Of a stretch of DNA of 26,268 bases, positions 16,601-21,853 are shown piece by piece. This DNA is from a virus. The notes beneath the pieces are model-generated. The model saw only the letters and a program-made list of their open reading frames with translations, ran no database searches and had not been told where the DNA came from. The stretch covers positions 1-26,268 of the IMG/VR virus record IMGVR_UViG_3300037184_000166. One strand, written 5' to 3'. Numbering within the stretch: the stretch's first letter is position 1; every line of letters begins with the position of its first letter. The translations under genes were made by a program, and so were the position numbers.

Positions 16601-16654
16601 GGAACTCCACTCGCCGGCCGAGAAGGAAACGAGGCTTTCGATGCTCTTGGACAT
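13601..16654 (-). CDS. Tail nozzle protein (tail tubular protein B, T7 gp12-like)
   Basis: A 1017-residue protein, larger than T7 gp12 (about 790). The start MSKSIESLVSFSAGEWSSTLTAR is typical of the family: the phrase about gathering virion components, R-D-x-x-K-Y-x-x-A and a TGPGTRRPGT element (44-53). The second half contains the usual nozzle core (YWSEGSWSGVRGYPSAITAFEQRVFCG, WGTQQNDIENW, ALFAGLLSAEWVI, GEMVAMTYELDQEIFGWHRH, and a FMERLNP end). Three carbohydrate-binding-like inserts interrupt the first half at residues 107-151, 246-288 and 494-538. The protein would form the distal tube that reaches the cell surface and carries fibres. It follows the adaptor gene by 3 bases. Assignment is strong; the inserts are the unusual part. 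Confidence 0.9.
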   Translation of the reverse strand: MSKSIESLVSFSAGEWSSTLTARVDQQKYRAACIQARNMLLLKTGPGTRRPGTQMIAPTKVIPGGNYCARPEEFQFSINTAFMLEFGHHYIRFYSNGAQVTLSTAPSWVTATDYPAGSFVTDPTNTQIYYSAGGINGSTTQPHSDATNWVQQNIYEVPSPYDAAVGSGGLPATEVFQLQCCPINDVVYITQANHPRQKLIRYADTDWSMEPVFDLTPALLDQNATDVTISSASTTGQTLLTASAPSWATSTSYNIDSSVLAGGIIYNCTFPHISGTFANDLASGYWSVVTMFLPAHVGAYWELAYLRDSAYVEYDGTAAGGFAAGTSSTITAFGAWEVHTYGVWSADIEVQSSSDGGITWQTVRTTTGRNDRNVDITGTAAQAQLYRLVITNVSVPPTAGPTNPRVVFECVDAFLYGIVQITQVAIAAASVMVSGTTYAIQAVGTVNWGALGAPVGFTVGTVFQYNGASISGSGGTVTTPYLAVADVITQLTVADAWVSGQGYVVGDRTGYNGVNYICNTAVTGSTPPPSDSGHWTADGWPTIYWSEGSWSGVRGYPSAITAFEQRVFCGYTAYEPQRVWGTQQNDIENWDLGDQTLATDGVAFDLDAVGDGAILWLQAQDALFAGLLSAEWVIAPADGSSGIGPTNITAHRQSRWGSNQNIPAVVAGDALVFVQRQGYSARQMLYSVVTNKYMSQDLTALSDQIMNGGAIQMAYQKQGQKNGFLWVTTANGEMVAMTYELDQEIFGWHRHYTGLGTDAGFEGVATIHGKGTNDDEVWVVVNRMIGGVATRFMERLNPINWQTVIPQPGQTPGYGPDKDWAYHVDCGQTYVQPATNVFTGLGYLNGRTVSVCINAQDYGTFVVDGGQITVPAFTPPTDGSECIAHVGLPFPSILQPMNLDVDVHTGVTSNVTKKVTGLAISFLNTLACTVTDGSGLKGRTKELIFRSRTEGLFSWLWALLTNPSPPLGEVPLYSGIYQVKDFCGDYGVVIPVIIYTSGPLPLTVLGVAVDYSLSSVP
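15041..16336 (-). other. Three CBM5/12-like inserts within the tail nozzle gene
   Basis: Segments at 16336-16202, 15919-15791 and 15175-15041 each encode about 45 residues with the same layout: an opening W (APSWVTATDYPAGSFV, APSWATSTSYNIDSSVL, DAWVSGQGYVVGDRT), a Y or G strand, a Y-x-C or YY strand (IYYSAGG, IIYNCTF, NYICNTA), and a closing W (TNWVQQ, GYWSVV, GHWTAD). This matches chitin/cellulose-binding modules of the CBM5/12 type. Binding activity is inferred. Confidence 0.7.
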
Positions 16655-16657
16655 TCG

Positions 16658-17581
16658 TTATCCCGCAGTGCTTCCCCTGCGTGAACGAAGGAATTGGGAC
16701 TCTCGCGTCGGATCGTAGCGGTGCGCCTTGTGCTCGCCGGAATCCTTGAGCATCGCCGAGGTGAGGGTTTCGGTCTCGAAGCGGTTGTTCAGCTGGGTGG
16801 ACATTTTCCCGCCGTCACCGAGGATCTGGGTGGCAATGTTGGCGGCAAGCTTCACCGCCACGCAGGTGATGAAGAGCGGGTCGAATATCGTCGGGTCCTG
16901 GATGAACGCCGTGTACTTGATGTCCGCCCATGGCTTGTCGCAGAAGATGGCGCCCTGGTTTGTCACCGACTGGTCCTCAGTGTTCACGACCTCGTTGATG
17001 AAGAGCTCGTACAGGCTCCCGCGTCCGCGCCCGAAGCGGCAGTCGTTGCCGTTCATCTCCTCGATCAGCAGGTAGTCCGTGGGGAGTGCGTATCCAAATC
17101 TCCACTCATACAGCCCGCCAGTGTTGCCGTAATTCCCGGCGAAGAAGCTCGAGTAGAGCTGGGCCCACATGCCCGCGGTCAGGTCGTTGATGAAGTTGCT
17201 CGAGGAAAGCGCGGGTCCGCTGGGAGCCATGCAGTAATAGATCGCCTCCCCGTAGGTGACCAAGGTGCCGCCGGAGTAGAGCGTGTTGGGCAGCCAGTAT
17301 GGGGGCGGGACGCTCGGGCGGCATCCCGGCCAGCCGAACGCCGTGCCGGATCCGCTCGAGGAGCTTTGGGGGAACGAAAGCTGTGTCAGGGTTTGCCGAC
17401 GCCTCAGGCAATTCCAGTTATGAAGCCGCCCAACCTCGCGCACCGATTGCCAAATCTCGCCTGCACAGGCTATGGCCGAGGCGCTATTCGTGTCGTCAAT
17501 GCTGTTGATCGGGGCCGACCCGATCTCGCGCAGGGCCTTGTTCGCGATCTCTGTTTCACCAAACGGAACGTATTTGGGCAT
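16658..17581 (-). CDS. Tail adaptor (tail tubular protein A, T7 gp11-like)
   Basis: A 307-residue protein; T7 gp11 has about 196. The family start is clear: EIANKALREIGSAPINSIDD (11-30), an AxACAGEIWQSVREVGR helix (36-52), and the HNWNCLRRRQTL (54-65) element. The ALPTDYLLI strand (165-173) and the later NTEDQ...AIF and KYTAFIQDPTIFDPLF (222-237) elements follow as expected. An insert at residues 95-142 (YWLPNTLYSGGTLVTYGEAIYYC, ending in MWAQL) resembles a CBM5/12 module. The adaptor binds under the portal and connects it to the nozzle. It lies downstream of the terminator at 17797-17829, and its ATG is 3 bases after the stop of a doubtful small ORF. There is no clear ribosome site, so coupling to that ORF is possible. 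Confidence 0.88.
   Translation of the reverse strand: MPKYVPFGETEIANKALREIGSAPINSIDDTNSASAIACAGEIWQSVREVGRLHNWNCLRRRQTLTQLSFPQSSSSGSGTAFGWPGCRPSVPPPYWLPNTLYSGGTLVTYGEAIYYCMAPSGPALSSSNFINDLTAGMWAQLYSSFFAGNYGNTGGLYEWRFGYALPTDYLLIEEMNGNDCRFGRGRGSLYELFINEVVNTEDQSVTNQGAIFCDKPWADIKYTAFIQDPTIFDPLFITCVAVKLAANIATQILGDGGKMSTQLNNRFETETLTSAMLKDSGEHKAHRYDPTRESQFLRSRRGSTAG
17156..17299 (-). other. CBM5/12-like insert within the tail adaptor gene
   Basis: Residues 95-142 of the adaptor read W-L-P, Y-SGGTLVTYGEAIYYC and a closing MWAQL. This is the same pattern as the three inserts in the nozzle gene. T7 gp11 has no such insertion as far as I know, and the adaptor's extra length is about accounted for by this segment and its flanks. 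Confidence 0.62.
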
Positions 17582-17584
17582 GGC

Positions 17585-17779
17585 TCAGGCGACCCGCGGC
17601 GCCGGGTGGCGCCCTATGTTTTCGACGCTGTTCAAGTGCGCCGGGTGAGAATGCATGAACGGAGGCGGAGCTTGGTTGCGCCGGCCTCGACCGGCAAACC
17701 GTCGTCCTGGCCTCAGAATCCCGGCCGGTCCAGGGGGCTTCAGTCCCGCTCCCTTTGGTAGTTGCGGCTGGAGTGGCAT
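17585..17779 (-). CDS. Doubtful small Pro-rich ORF
   Basis: A possible 64-residue basic protein, rich in Pro, Arg and Gly (MPLQPQLPKGAGLKPPGPAG start, HPAPRVA end). It has no recognisable domain. No convincing ribosome site precedes its ATG, and it begins only about 17 bases after the T-run of a terminator, which is unusual for a strongly expressed gene. In its favour, it fills the gap exactly, and its stop lies 3 bases before the adaptor ATG, as in other coupled pairs here. The composition could equally come from GC-rich noncoding DNA. If real, it may be a small structural or coupling peptide. Confidence 0.35.
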   Translation of the reverse strand: MPLQPQLPKGAGLKPPGPAGILRPGRRFAGRGRRNQAPPPFMHSHPAHLNSVENIGRHPAPRVA

Positions 17780-17796
17780 GTGACGGTGTTCTTTAG

Positions 17797-17829
17797 AAAA
17801 AAGGCCGAGGCGCGGTGTCCGCGCCCCGG
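17797..17829 (-). terminator. Rho-independent terminator between capsid and tail genes
   Basis: On the minus strand: CCG, one mismatch, then a perfect 7-base-pair stem GGCGCGG/CCGCGCC closed by a 3-base ACA loop, with the CCG/CGG pair extending it. After CC comes TTTTTT (bases 17802-17797). It sits 69 bases after the decoration gene stop and before the tail adaptor, the same relative place as T-phi of T7. It would lower tail-gene transcription relative to coat protein, with partial read-through. Confidence 0.85.
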
Positions 17830-17897
17830 TTTAGCAGGAAACCACAATCAACAGATCAGGATGGGCACCGGCAAAGGCGCCCACCCCGAAATGGCTA

Positions 17898-18398
17898 TTA
17901 GTCGAGCGCGCTGACGCGGATGCGGAACGTGATGACCTTGCCGGCAACCGGCACGCTCAGGGTGGCGAAGGTCGCCACGAGCCAGACCCAGTCGTCGGTG
18001 ATCTGCGCCGGGGCATTCAAGGCGGTCCCCCCAGAGAGCGGGAATCCGACCGTGGTGTTGCCCGAGGTGATGGTCAATGCGGCCGAGTAGCGGGCCGGAT
18101 CGTAGGCGACTGTGCCGCCTTGCGTGTCCGTGTCGCCGAGCAAGAGGGTGGCGGTCGACGCCACTGCCTGCGAAGCGATGTTGCTGCCCGTGGTCGGATC
18201 CACGATCACGCCCTGAGGAAGCCTCTTGACGTAGATCACGTCGTTGGCGACCTCATTGCCCGTCATGGTGTACTGCGCCGTGATCAGCTTCACCCGCGCC
18301 ATCGCGAGATCAGGATCGTTGAGGCTGTCGAGGGTGTTCACCCCGCCCGCTTCAACTGCGCCGATGTTCGAGTACCAGATATTTGTGGGAGCTCCCAT
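17898..18398 (-). CDS. Putative capsid decoration / head protein
   Basis: A 166-residue protein starting at ATG 18398 with AGGA 8 bases upstream. It lies 39 bases after the coat gene. Pattern: AMARVKLITAQYTMTGNEVANDVIYVKRLPQGVIV (32-66) followed by ASTATLLLGDTDT, DPARYSAALTITSG and a final beta-rich FATLSVPVAGKVITFRIRVS. Proteins of this size and pattern commonly follow the coat gene in uncultivated podoviruses and look like all-beta surface or cement proteins. It shares a transcription unit with the coat gene, bounded by a terminator on each side, which fits a protein needed in many copies. The exact role is inferred. Confidence 0.75.
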   Translation of the reverse strand: MGAPTNIWYSNIGAVEAGGVNTLDSLNDPDLAMARVKLITAQYTMTGNEVANDVIYVKRLPQGVIVDPTTGSNIASQAVASTATLLLGDTDTQGGTVAYDPARYSAALTITSGNTTVGFPLSGGTALNAPAQITDDWVWLVATFATLSVPVAGKVITFRIRVSALD

Positions 18399-18437
18399 TT
18401 GTGTTGTCCTATTGTAGAGTGTTGATGGTTGCTCGGA

Positions 18438-19355
18438 TTAGACCGATTCGTCGCAGGCGATGGTGCCGACTCCGGCTTCCTCGAACCGCGTGCAGTCCAG
18501 CAGCATGACCGTGCGGATTTGCAGGGCGTGCTTCTGGGTTGCGATGATGTCGACGTGGGTGCGGCTCTCCACTCCCAAACCGACCATCACGAATCTCTTC
18601 TGCCAGAACAGGCAGGTGCGCACGCCAGCGGCCGTCACCGGCAAGAGCTGGGTGATCTTGAACCCGAATCCGAGGAACTTCGTCATGACGCCGTCAACGA
18701 GCGCCTTCACGTCGTTGTACAGGTAGTTCGCGACTTGGTCGACGTTCGTCAGCAGGTTGTTGAGCTGCTTGGCCGAGTAGCCGATGAAGCGGTCTCCCTG
18801 CGGGACCTCGTTCGAGTCGAGGACGTAACGGGCCTGCGTCATCTTGCGCAGAGTGAGCCCGATATTGACCGTGCCGTTGCCGTAGGTCACGGCGATCTGG
18901 TTGGCCGCCAGGAGTGTGGCGGAGCCAGCGCCGGTCGGACCAGTGCGGTTCGTTCCGGTCATTCCGTTGATGACCACGACGTCCTTGTTGCGGTTCGCAA
19001 CCGTGACGTGGGTCTGGATCGCCGGGCCCTCGGGATCCGGCAACTCGCCGAGCGCGATCGGATCGAACTCGTCGTAGATTGTCGTCTTGTCGTAGGGCCG
19101 TAGGTACACCCAGCGTTGATTCGTCGGGATGTTGGAGGGCGTGGAGGGTCCGCCGCGCTCCGTGTCTTCACGCATCACGTCGGTGACGGAGCCGTAGAGG
19201 TCGAACCTCTTGGACTTGCCGCGCACGTTCGTGATGGCGTACGTGCCCGCAAGCCGGTGGTCGGTCTGCTGCGCCATGACCTGATGCCAGGTATCATCGA
19301 ATTGAATCTGGAAATCGTTGATCAGGCTGGGCCAAACTTGTCCTGTAGCTGCCAT
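18438..19355 (-). CDS. Major capsid protein
   Basis: A 305-residue protein from ATG 19355 (MAATGQVWPSLINDFQIQF). A GTG at 19397 would add 14 residues (MSGVILAVSKHFPI); neither start has a good ribosome site, and the shorter one has the more usual coat-like beginning. Visible coat-family pattern: LINDFQIQFDDTWHQVMAQQTDHRLAG, VRGKSKRFDLYG, a DKTTIYDEFDPIALGELPDPEG segment, ANRNKDVVVINGMTG, a LLTNVDQVANYLYNDVKALVDG helix, FLGFGFKITQLLP, then VRTCLFWQKRFVMVG. The order matches the HK97-fold coat group found in P22-like and related podoviruses (Phage_capsid_2 type). It lies downstream of scaffold and co-chaperonin genes, behind a terminator, so it probably has its own promoter in 19356-19522. Confidence 0.87.
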   Translation of the reverse strand: MAATGQVWPSLINDFQIQFDDTWHQVMAQQTDHRLAGTYAITNVRGKSKRFDLYGSVTDVMREDTERGGPSTPSNIPTNQRWVYLRPYDKTTIYDEFDPIALGELPDPEGPAIQTHVTVANRNKDVVVINGMTGTNRTGPTGAGSATLLAANQIAVTYGNGTVNIGLTLRKMTQARYVLDSNEVPQGDRFIGYSAKQLNNLLTNVDQVANYLYNDVKALVDGVMTKFLGFGFKITQLLPVTAAGVRTCLFWQKRFVMVGLGVESRTHVDIIATQKHALQIRTVMLLDCTRFEEAGVGTIACDESV

Positions 19356-19420
19356 GATTGGAAAGTGTTTGCTGACTGCCAGGATGACGCCTGACACGTC
19401 CGGCTCCCGCCTCGAGTGTT

Positions 19421-19431
19421 CAGCTATGCTG
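19421..19431. repeat. Short palindrome CAGC-ATA-GCTG
   Basis: Perfect 4-base arms around a central ATA (minus-strand reading). It lies 66 bases before the coat ATG and shares its GCATAGC core with the palindrome at 19470-19480. It could be a protein-binding site or chance. Confidence 0.4.
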
Positions 19432-19469
19432 GTCTTGGCACCACCGGAGATCCGCCTGCCCGCGCTGGT

Positions 19470-19480
19470 CCGCTATGCGG
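19470..19480. repeat. Short palindrome CCGC-ATA-GCGG
   Basis: Perfect 4-base arms around ATA (minus-strand reading), 38 bases from the related palindrome at 19421-19431. Together the two fit C(A/C)GCATAGC(T/G)G. Function unknown. Confidence 0.4.
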
Positions 19481-19522
19481 AGTATTCTGCTTGGCGAGAA
19501 CGGTCTGCCACCACCAAATAGA

Positions 19523-19553
19523 AAAGCCCGCGCCTTTGTCAAGCACGGGCTTT
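19523..19553 (-). terminator. Rho-independent terminator after the co-chaperonin gene
   Basis: On the minus strand: stem AAAGCCCGTGC / GCGCGGGCTTT (11 pairs, one G-T wobble), a 9-base loop TTGACAAAG, and a short T-run that continues the arm (CTTTTC). It starts 20 bases after the co-chaperonin stop and ends the scaffold/co-chaperonin transcript before the coat gene. The T-run is short, so some read-through is likely. Confidence 0.8.
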
Positions 19554-19573
19554 CCCTCTGCTATGAAACTGAA

Positions 19574-19939
19574 TCAGGCGGCACTGTTCAGGGTCTTAGC
19601 CTGCTCGCCCTCGATCGTGAGATTCAGGTGCCGTTCGCGAATCGCGTACACCCTCTTGCCATTGAGGCTGAACTCGAAGTCGCCTTTCACGAACTTCTGG
19701 ATGTAGACGAACTTCCCGGGCTTCAGCTCGGTCTTGATCAGATGCCCGCCGTAGGTGGCGTTGTTCCCGTCGAACGGCAGGTAGCCGGGACCCACAGCCA
19801 CCACCAGGCAGCGGCCGTACTCGGTCGCGTCGTCAGGCAGCAGGATGCCGCCCTTCGACTTGATCTCGTCCATCGGCTGGAGGATCACCCAGTCCTGCAG
19901 GGGCTTGAACTTTCCCTTCACTTGGAGTGAGTAAAGCAT
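19574..19939 (-). CDS. GroES-like co-chaperonin
   Basis: A 121-residue protein. The ATG overlaps the scaffold stop (TGATG) and has AAAGGA upstream. It follows the GroES pattern: FKPLQDWVILQPM (11-23; compare the I-R-P-L-x-D-R-V start of GroES), the mobile loop KSKGGILLPDD (27-37) with the GGI-L-L tripeptide that contacts GroEL, GRCLVVAVGPG (42-52), LKPGKFVYIQKF (72-83; compare V-K-V-G-D-I-V-I-F) and the VYAIRERHLNLTI end (98-110). The region after GPG, the roof-loop position, is a little longer than in bacterial GroES. By analogy with T4 gp31 it would cap host GroEL and help fold the coat protein encoded next. No GroEL gene is in the window. Family assignment is strong; the coat as client is inferred from gene order. 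Confidence 0.88.
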   Translation of the reverse strand: MLYSLQVKGKFKPLQDWVILQPMDEIKSKGGILLPDDATEYGRCLVVAVGPGYLPFDGNNATYGGHLIKTELKPGKFVYIQKFVKGDFEFSLNGKRVYAIRERHLNLTIEGEQAKTLNSAA

Positions 19940-20910
19940 CAGGGTCCTTTCCGGCGGGAGGCCTCGCCCTGGAGCTTGTAGAGCTCGTTGACCTTGAGTT
20001 TCGCGTCCTCGTGCCCCGGGTCGTTCGGATCCGTCCAGGCCTTGTTCAGCGGGTTCTGCGGGTTGCGCATGATGTCCAGGGCTTGGTCGCGGTAGCTGGC
20101 CTTCCCAGGCTCGCTCAAGTCGCCCTGAACCAGCTTGTCCTCAGAGATGAGATTCGTCAGCCGCACCATGGCCAGCCGGAAGGCTGCGTCCTTCATCATC
20201 GGATCGCTCGGCTTGATGCCCAGCGTCACGGCGCCGCGGAGGGCCAGGGTGTTCGCCTTGTCCACCTCAATCCCCTGCGTGTGCATGGCTGTCTCGAACT
20301 CCTTGTCCTGGGAGGCATAGTAGGCAGTCTCGGCCTGCTTCTGAGCCGCCGTAGACTGCACGACCATATCCTGCTGCATTTTCAGAATGCGCTTCACGGC
20401 GCCCGGCGCGAGGCATTCTTCGTGGGCGATCTTCGCGAACTGGTCGGCCAAGCCTTGGTTCCAGTTCTCCGCCGGCAGGTCCGCGGGTTTGGTGATGCCG
20501 TATCCGGCAGGTTCTTTCGGCACGTTGAGGATCTGCGCCAAATGGGCCCGCCTTTCGGCTTTCGCCTCATCTGAGGCGTTCTCCGGAAGGGGCGTGAGAG
20601 CCTTCGCGACAGCCAGCTTGTTGGCGTTCGCGCCGCCCCCAAGGAGGCCCTCGAGGGTGTCGTACTTGAGGAAGAAATCCTTGTGGCCCTTGATGCTGTC
20701 GGGGGCCTTATCCCAGCCTTCCTTGTTGATCTTGCCGTCCGCGGTGATCAGCCCGTCGAACCACTGCTTCTGGGCGCCGGCTCCGCCACCCGATCCGCCG
20801 GCAGCGGCCTTTGCTGCAGCCGCAGCAGCGGCTTGCGCGGCGGCGTCTCCGCCTCCACCTGCGGCCCCGCCGGCAGCTTCCTCAAACAAAGGGGAATGAT
20901 TTTCGAACAT
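19939..20910 (-). CDS. Capsid scaffolding protein
   Basis: A 323-residue protein with GGGGAGG 8 bases before its ATG, the best ribosome site in the window, fitting a protein made in quantity. Residues 11-47 are almost only Ala and Gly. The rest is charged and mostly helical: WFDGLITADGKINKEGWDKAP (50-70), FFLKYDTLEGLLGG (79-92), a P-rich ITKPADLPAENWNQGLADQFAKIAHE (139-164), and Gln-rich helices to the basic C-terminus GEASRRKGP. The pattern of AELPEN followed by a helix containing FAKIAHE, ahead of a coiled-coil, is that of scaffolds in T7-like and related podoviruses. It lies just upstream of the co-chaperonin and coat genes. Basic C-terminal residues often bind coat protein in this group. 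Confidence 0.83.
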   Translation of the reverse strand: MFENHSPLFEEAAGGAAGGGGDAAAQAAAAAAAKAAAGGSGGGAGAQKQWFDGLITADGKINKEGWDKAPDSIKGHKDFFLKYDTLEGLLGGGANANKLAVAKALTPLPENASDEAKAERRAHLAQILNVPKEPAGYGITKPADLPAENWNQGLADQFAKIAHEECLAPGAVKRILKMQQDMVVQSTAAQKQAETAYYASQDKEFETAMHTQGIEVDKANTLALRGAVTLGIKPSDPMMKDAAFRLAMVRLTNLISEDKLVQGDLSEPGKASYRDQALDIMRNPQNPLNKAWTDPNDPGHEDAKLKVNELYKLQGEASRRKGP

Positions 20911-20913
20911 GGA

Positions 20914-21543
20914 TCAGTCCTCCCCTTTCTCTGCCATCAGAGCGGCTGAGTGTTGCTCGTCGGTGTCCTGGTCGTCTTCGCTGAAGCCGACGCACTCGTC
21001 AGGAGTGTAGGTGATGCGCTTGCCGTCGATTCCACAGACCGCGCGGGTCGCGACGAGGACGTCCGTGACCTGCCTCTCGCGCTTGACCTGTCCCTGGAAC
21101 TCAGGAAGGTGATCTTCCGGGCGGGGCAGCCATACCGGCTCCAGGTACGAGACGGTGCCGGAAAACTTTCCGATCACTCCGTATCGGGTGCAGAAAGTGT
21201 TGTACTGGTACACGAAGTACCACTGCACAACCGCGGGCGTCTTGTCGCCCAGGTTCGGTTCCTTCTTCGGGCGGGGAGGCACTTCCTTCAGGCTCTTGTC
21301 GGCTTTCAGGTCCGCTCGCTTGAACTCGCGGATCGGCATCTCGTTCTCACCCAGGAATGTGATCACGCCGACCTTGAAATTGCGCATTTCGAGGGAGTTC
21401 TTGAACGTCACGATGCGGGTGTCCGGGTCGTACTTTGCGACCACGCGATCCTCGATCAATTCGTCCTTGTTCCCCTTCTTGCGGTGAATCTCCTTCGCTA
21501 CCGGGTCGAAGGTATAGTTAACAGGTATTCTGTCGTCAGGCAT
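20914..21543 (-). CDS. Unrecognised head-region protein
   Basis: A 209-residue protein with AAGGA 6 bases before its ATG. I do not recognise the family. It starts with a short beta region (MPDDRIPVNYTFDPVAKEIHRKKG), has a basic and Pro-rich middle (KEVPPRPKKEPNLGDKTP, about 86-103), then an aromatic stretch (WYFVYQYNTFCTRYGVIGKF, 108-127) and ends very acidic (GFSEDDQDTDEQ...GED). Its place between portal-side genes and scaffold suggests a head assembly factor or minor head protein. Stop and next ATG are 3 bases apart, so it is probably translated with the scaffold gene. Real gene status is well supported by its ribosome site and packing. Confidence 0.72.
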   Translation of the reverse strand: MPDDRIPVNYTFDPVAKEIHRKKGNKDELIEDRVVAKYDPDTRIVTFKNSLEMRNFKVGVITFLGENEMPIREFKRADLKADKSLKEVPPRPKKEPNLGDKTPAVVQWYFVYQYNTFCTRYGVIGKFSGTVSYLEPVWLPRPEDHLPEFQGQVKRERQVTDVLVATRAVCGIDGKRITYTPDECVGFSEDDQDTDEQHSAALMAEKGED

Positions 21544-21555
21544 TGTGGTTCCTTA

Positions 21556-21849
21556 TTATTTCGTTGATTGCCGTGCTAATTCCGATGCCACTTTCACGTT
21601 AGTTTTGATGTAGAGAAAAAGCGCGCGGGCGCCCTCAGCGTGGCCCATGCTCAAGGGGTCGACCCTCCCATCAGCCTTTGGGATCGCGGTCGTCTGCCAC
21701 TCATACCCGCGGATCTCGAGGTCCTGCCAGACAAGTAGCTGGTTCGGGTCGCGGCTCTTCTCGTCCTGGCCGAACAACTCGAGGTACGCACCCAGAAGGC
21801 GCTCCTTCTTGGCGATCTCCTCGAGATCTTCTGGAATTGGGGCTGTCAT
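21556..21849 (-). CDS. Small Bbp19-like phage protein
   Basis: A 97-residue protein starting at ATG 21849, 4 bases after the portal stop. A longer in-frame reading from 21999 lies inside the portal gene and encodes only Arg/Ser-rich shadow sequence, so it was rejected. The layout (LLGAYLELFGQDE, then LLVWQDLEIRGYEW, then VDP...GHAEGARALFLYIKTNV) resembles the small Bbp19-type proteins found near the portal of many podoviruses: a DL helix, a DP turn, then a E-G-x-R-A-L helix. Their function is not known to me; location implies a role in head or portal assembly. Confidence 0.68.
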   Translation of the reverse strand: MTAPIPEDLEEIAKKERLLGAYLELFGQDEKSRDPNQLLVWQDLEIRGYEWQTTAIPKADGRVDPLSMGHAEGARALFLYIKTNVKVASELARQSTK

Positions 21850-21853
21850 CCGG

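Larger units (their letters stand above)
19356..19573 (-). promoter_or_regulatory. Regulatory gap before the capsid gene
   Basis: The largest gene-free gap in the window (218 bases). It holds the terminator at 19523-19553, two small palindromes (CCGC-ATA-GCGG at 19470-19480 and CAGC-ATA-GCTG at 19421-19431, minus strand) and a possible bacterial promoter: TTGACA at 19542-19537, a 16-base spacer and a poor TATTTG at 19520-19515. Since the terminator would cut the upstream transcript, the coat gene probably starts its own transcript here. The exact promoter is uncertain. Confidence 0.45.

Noticed and set aside
16694-17761. Long plus-strand ORF (355 codons) opposite the tail adaptor gene
   Set aside because: Its composition is Arg/Val/Gly-rich shadow sequence with no domain, and the minus strand carries a recognisable gp11-like gene.
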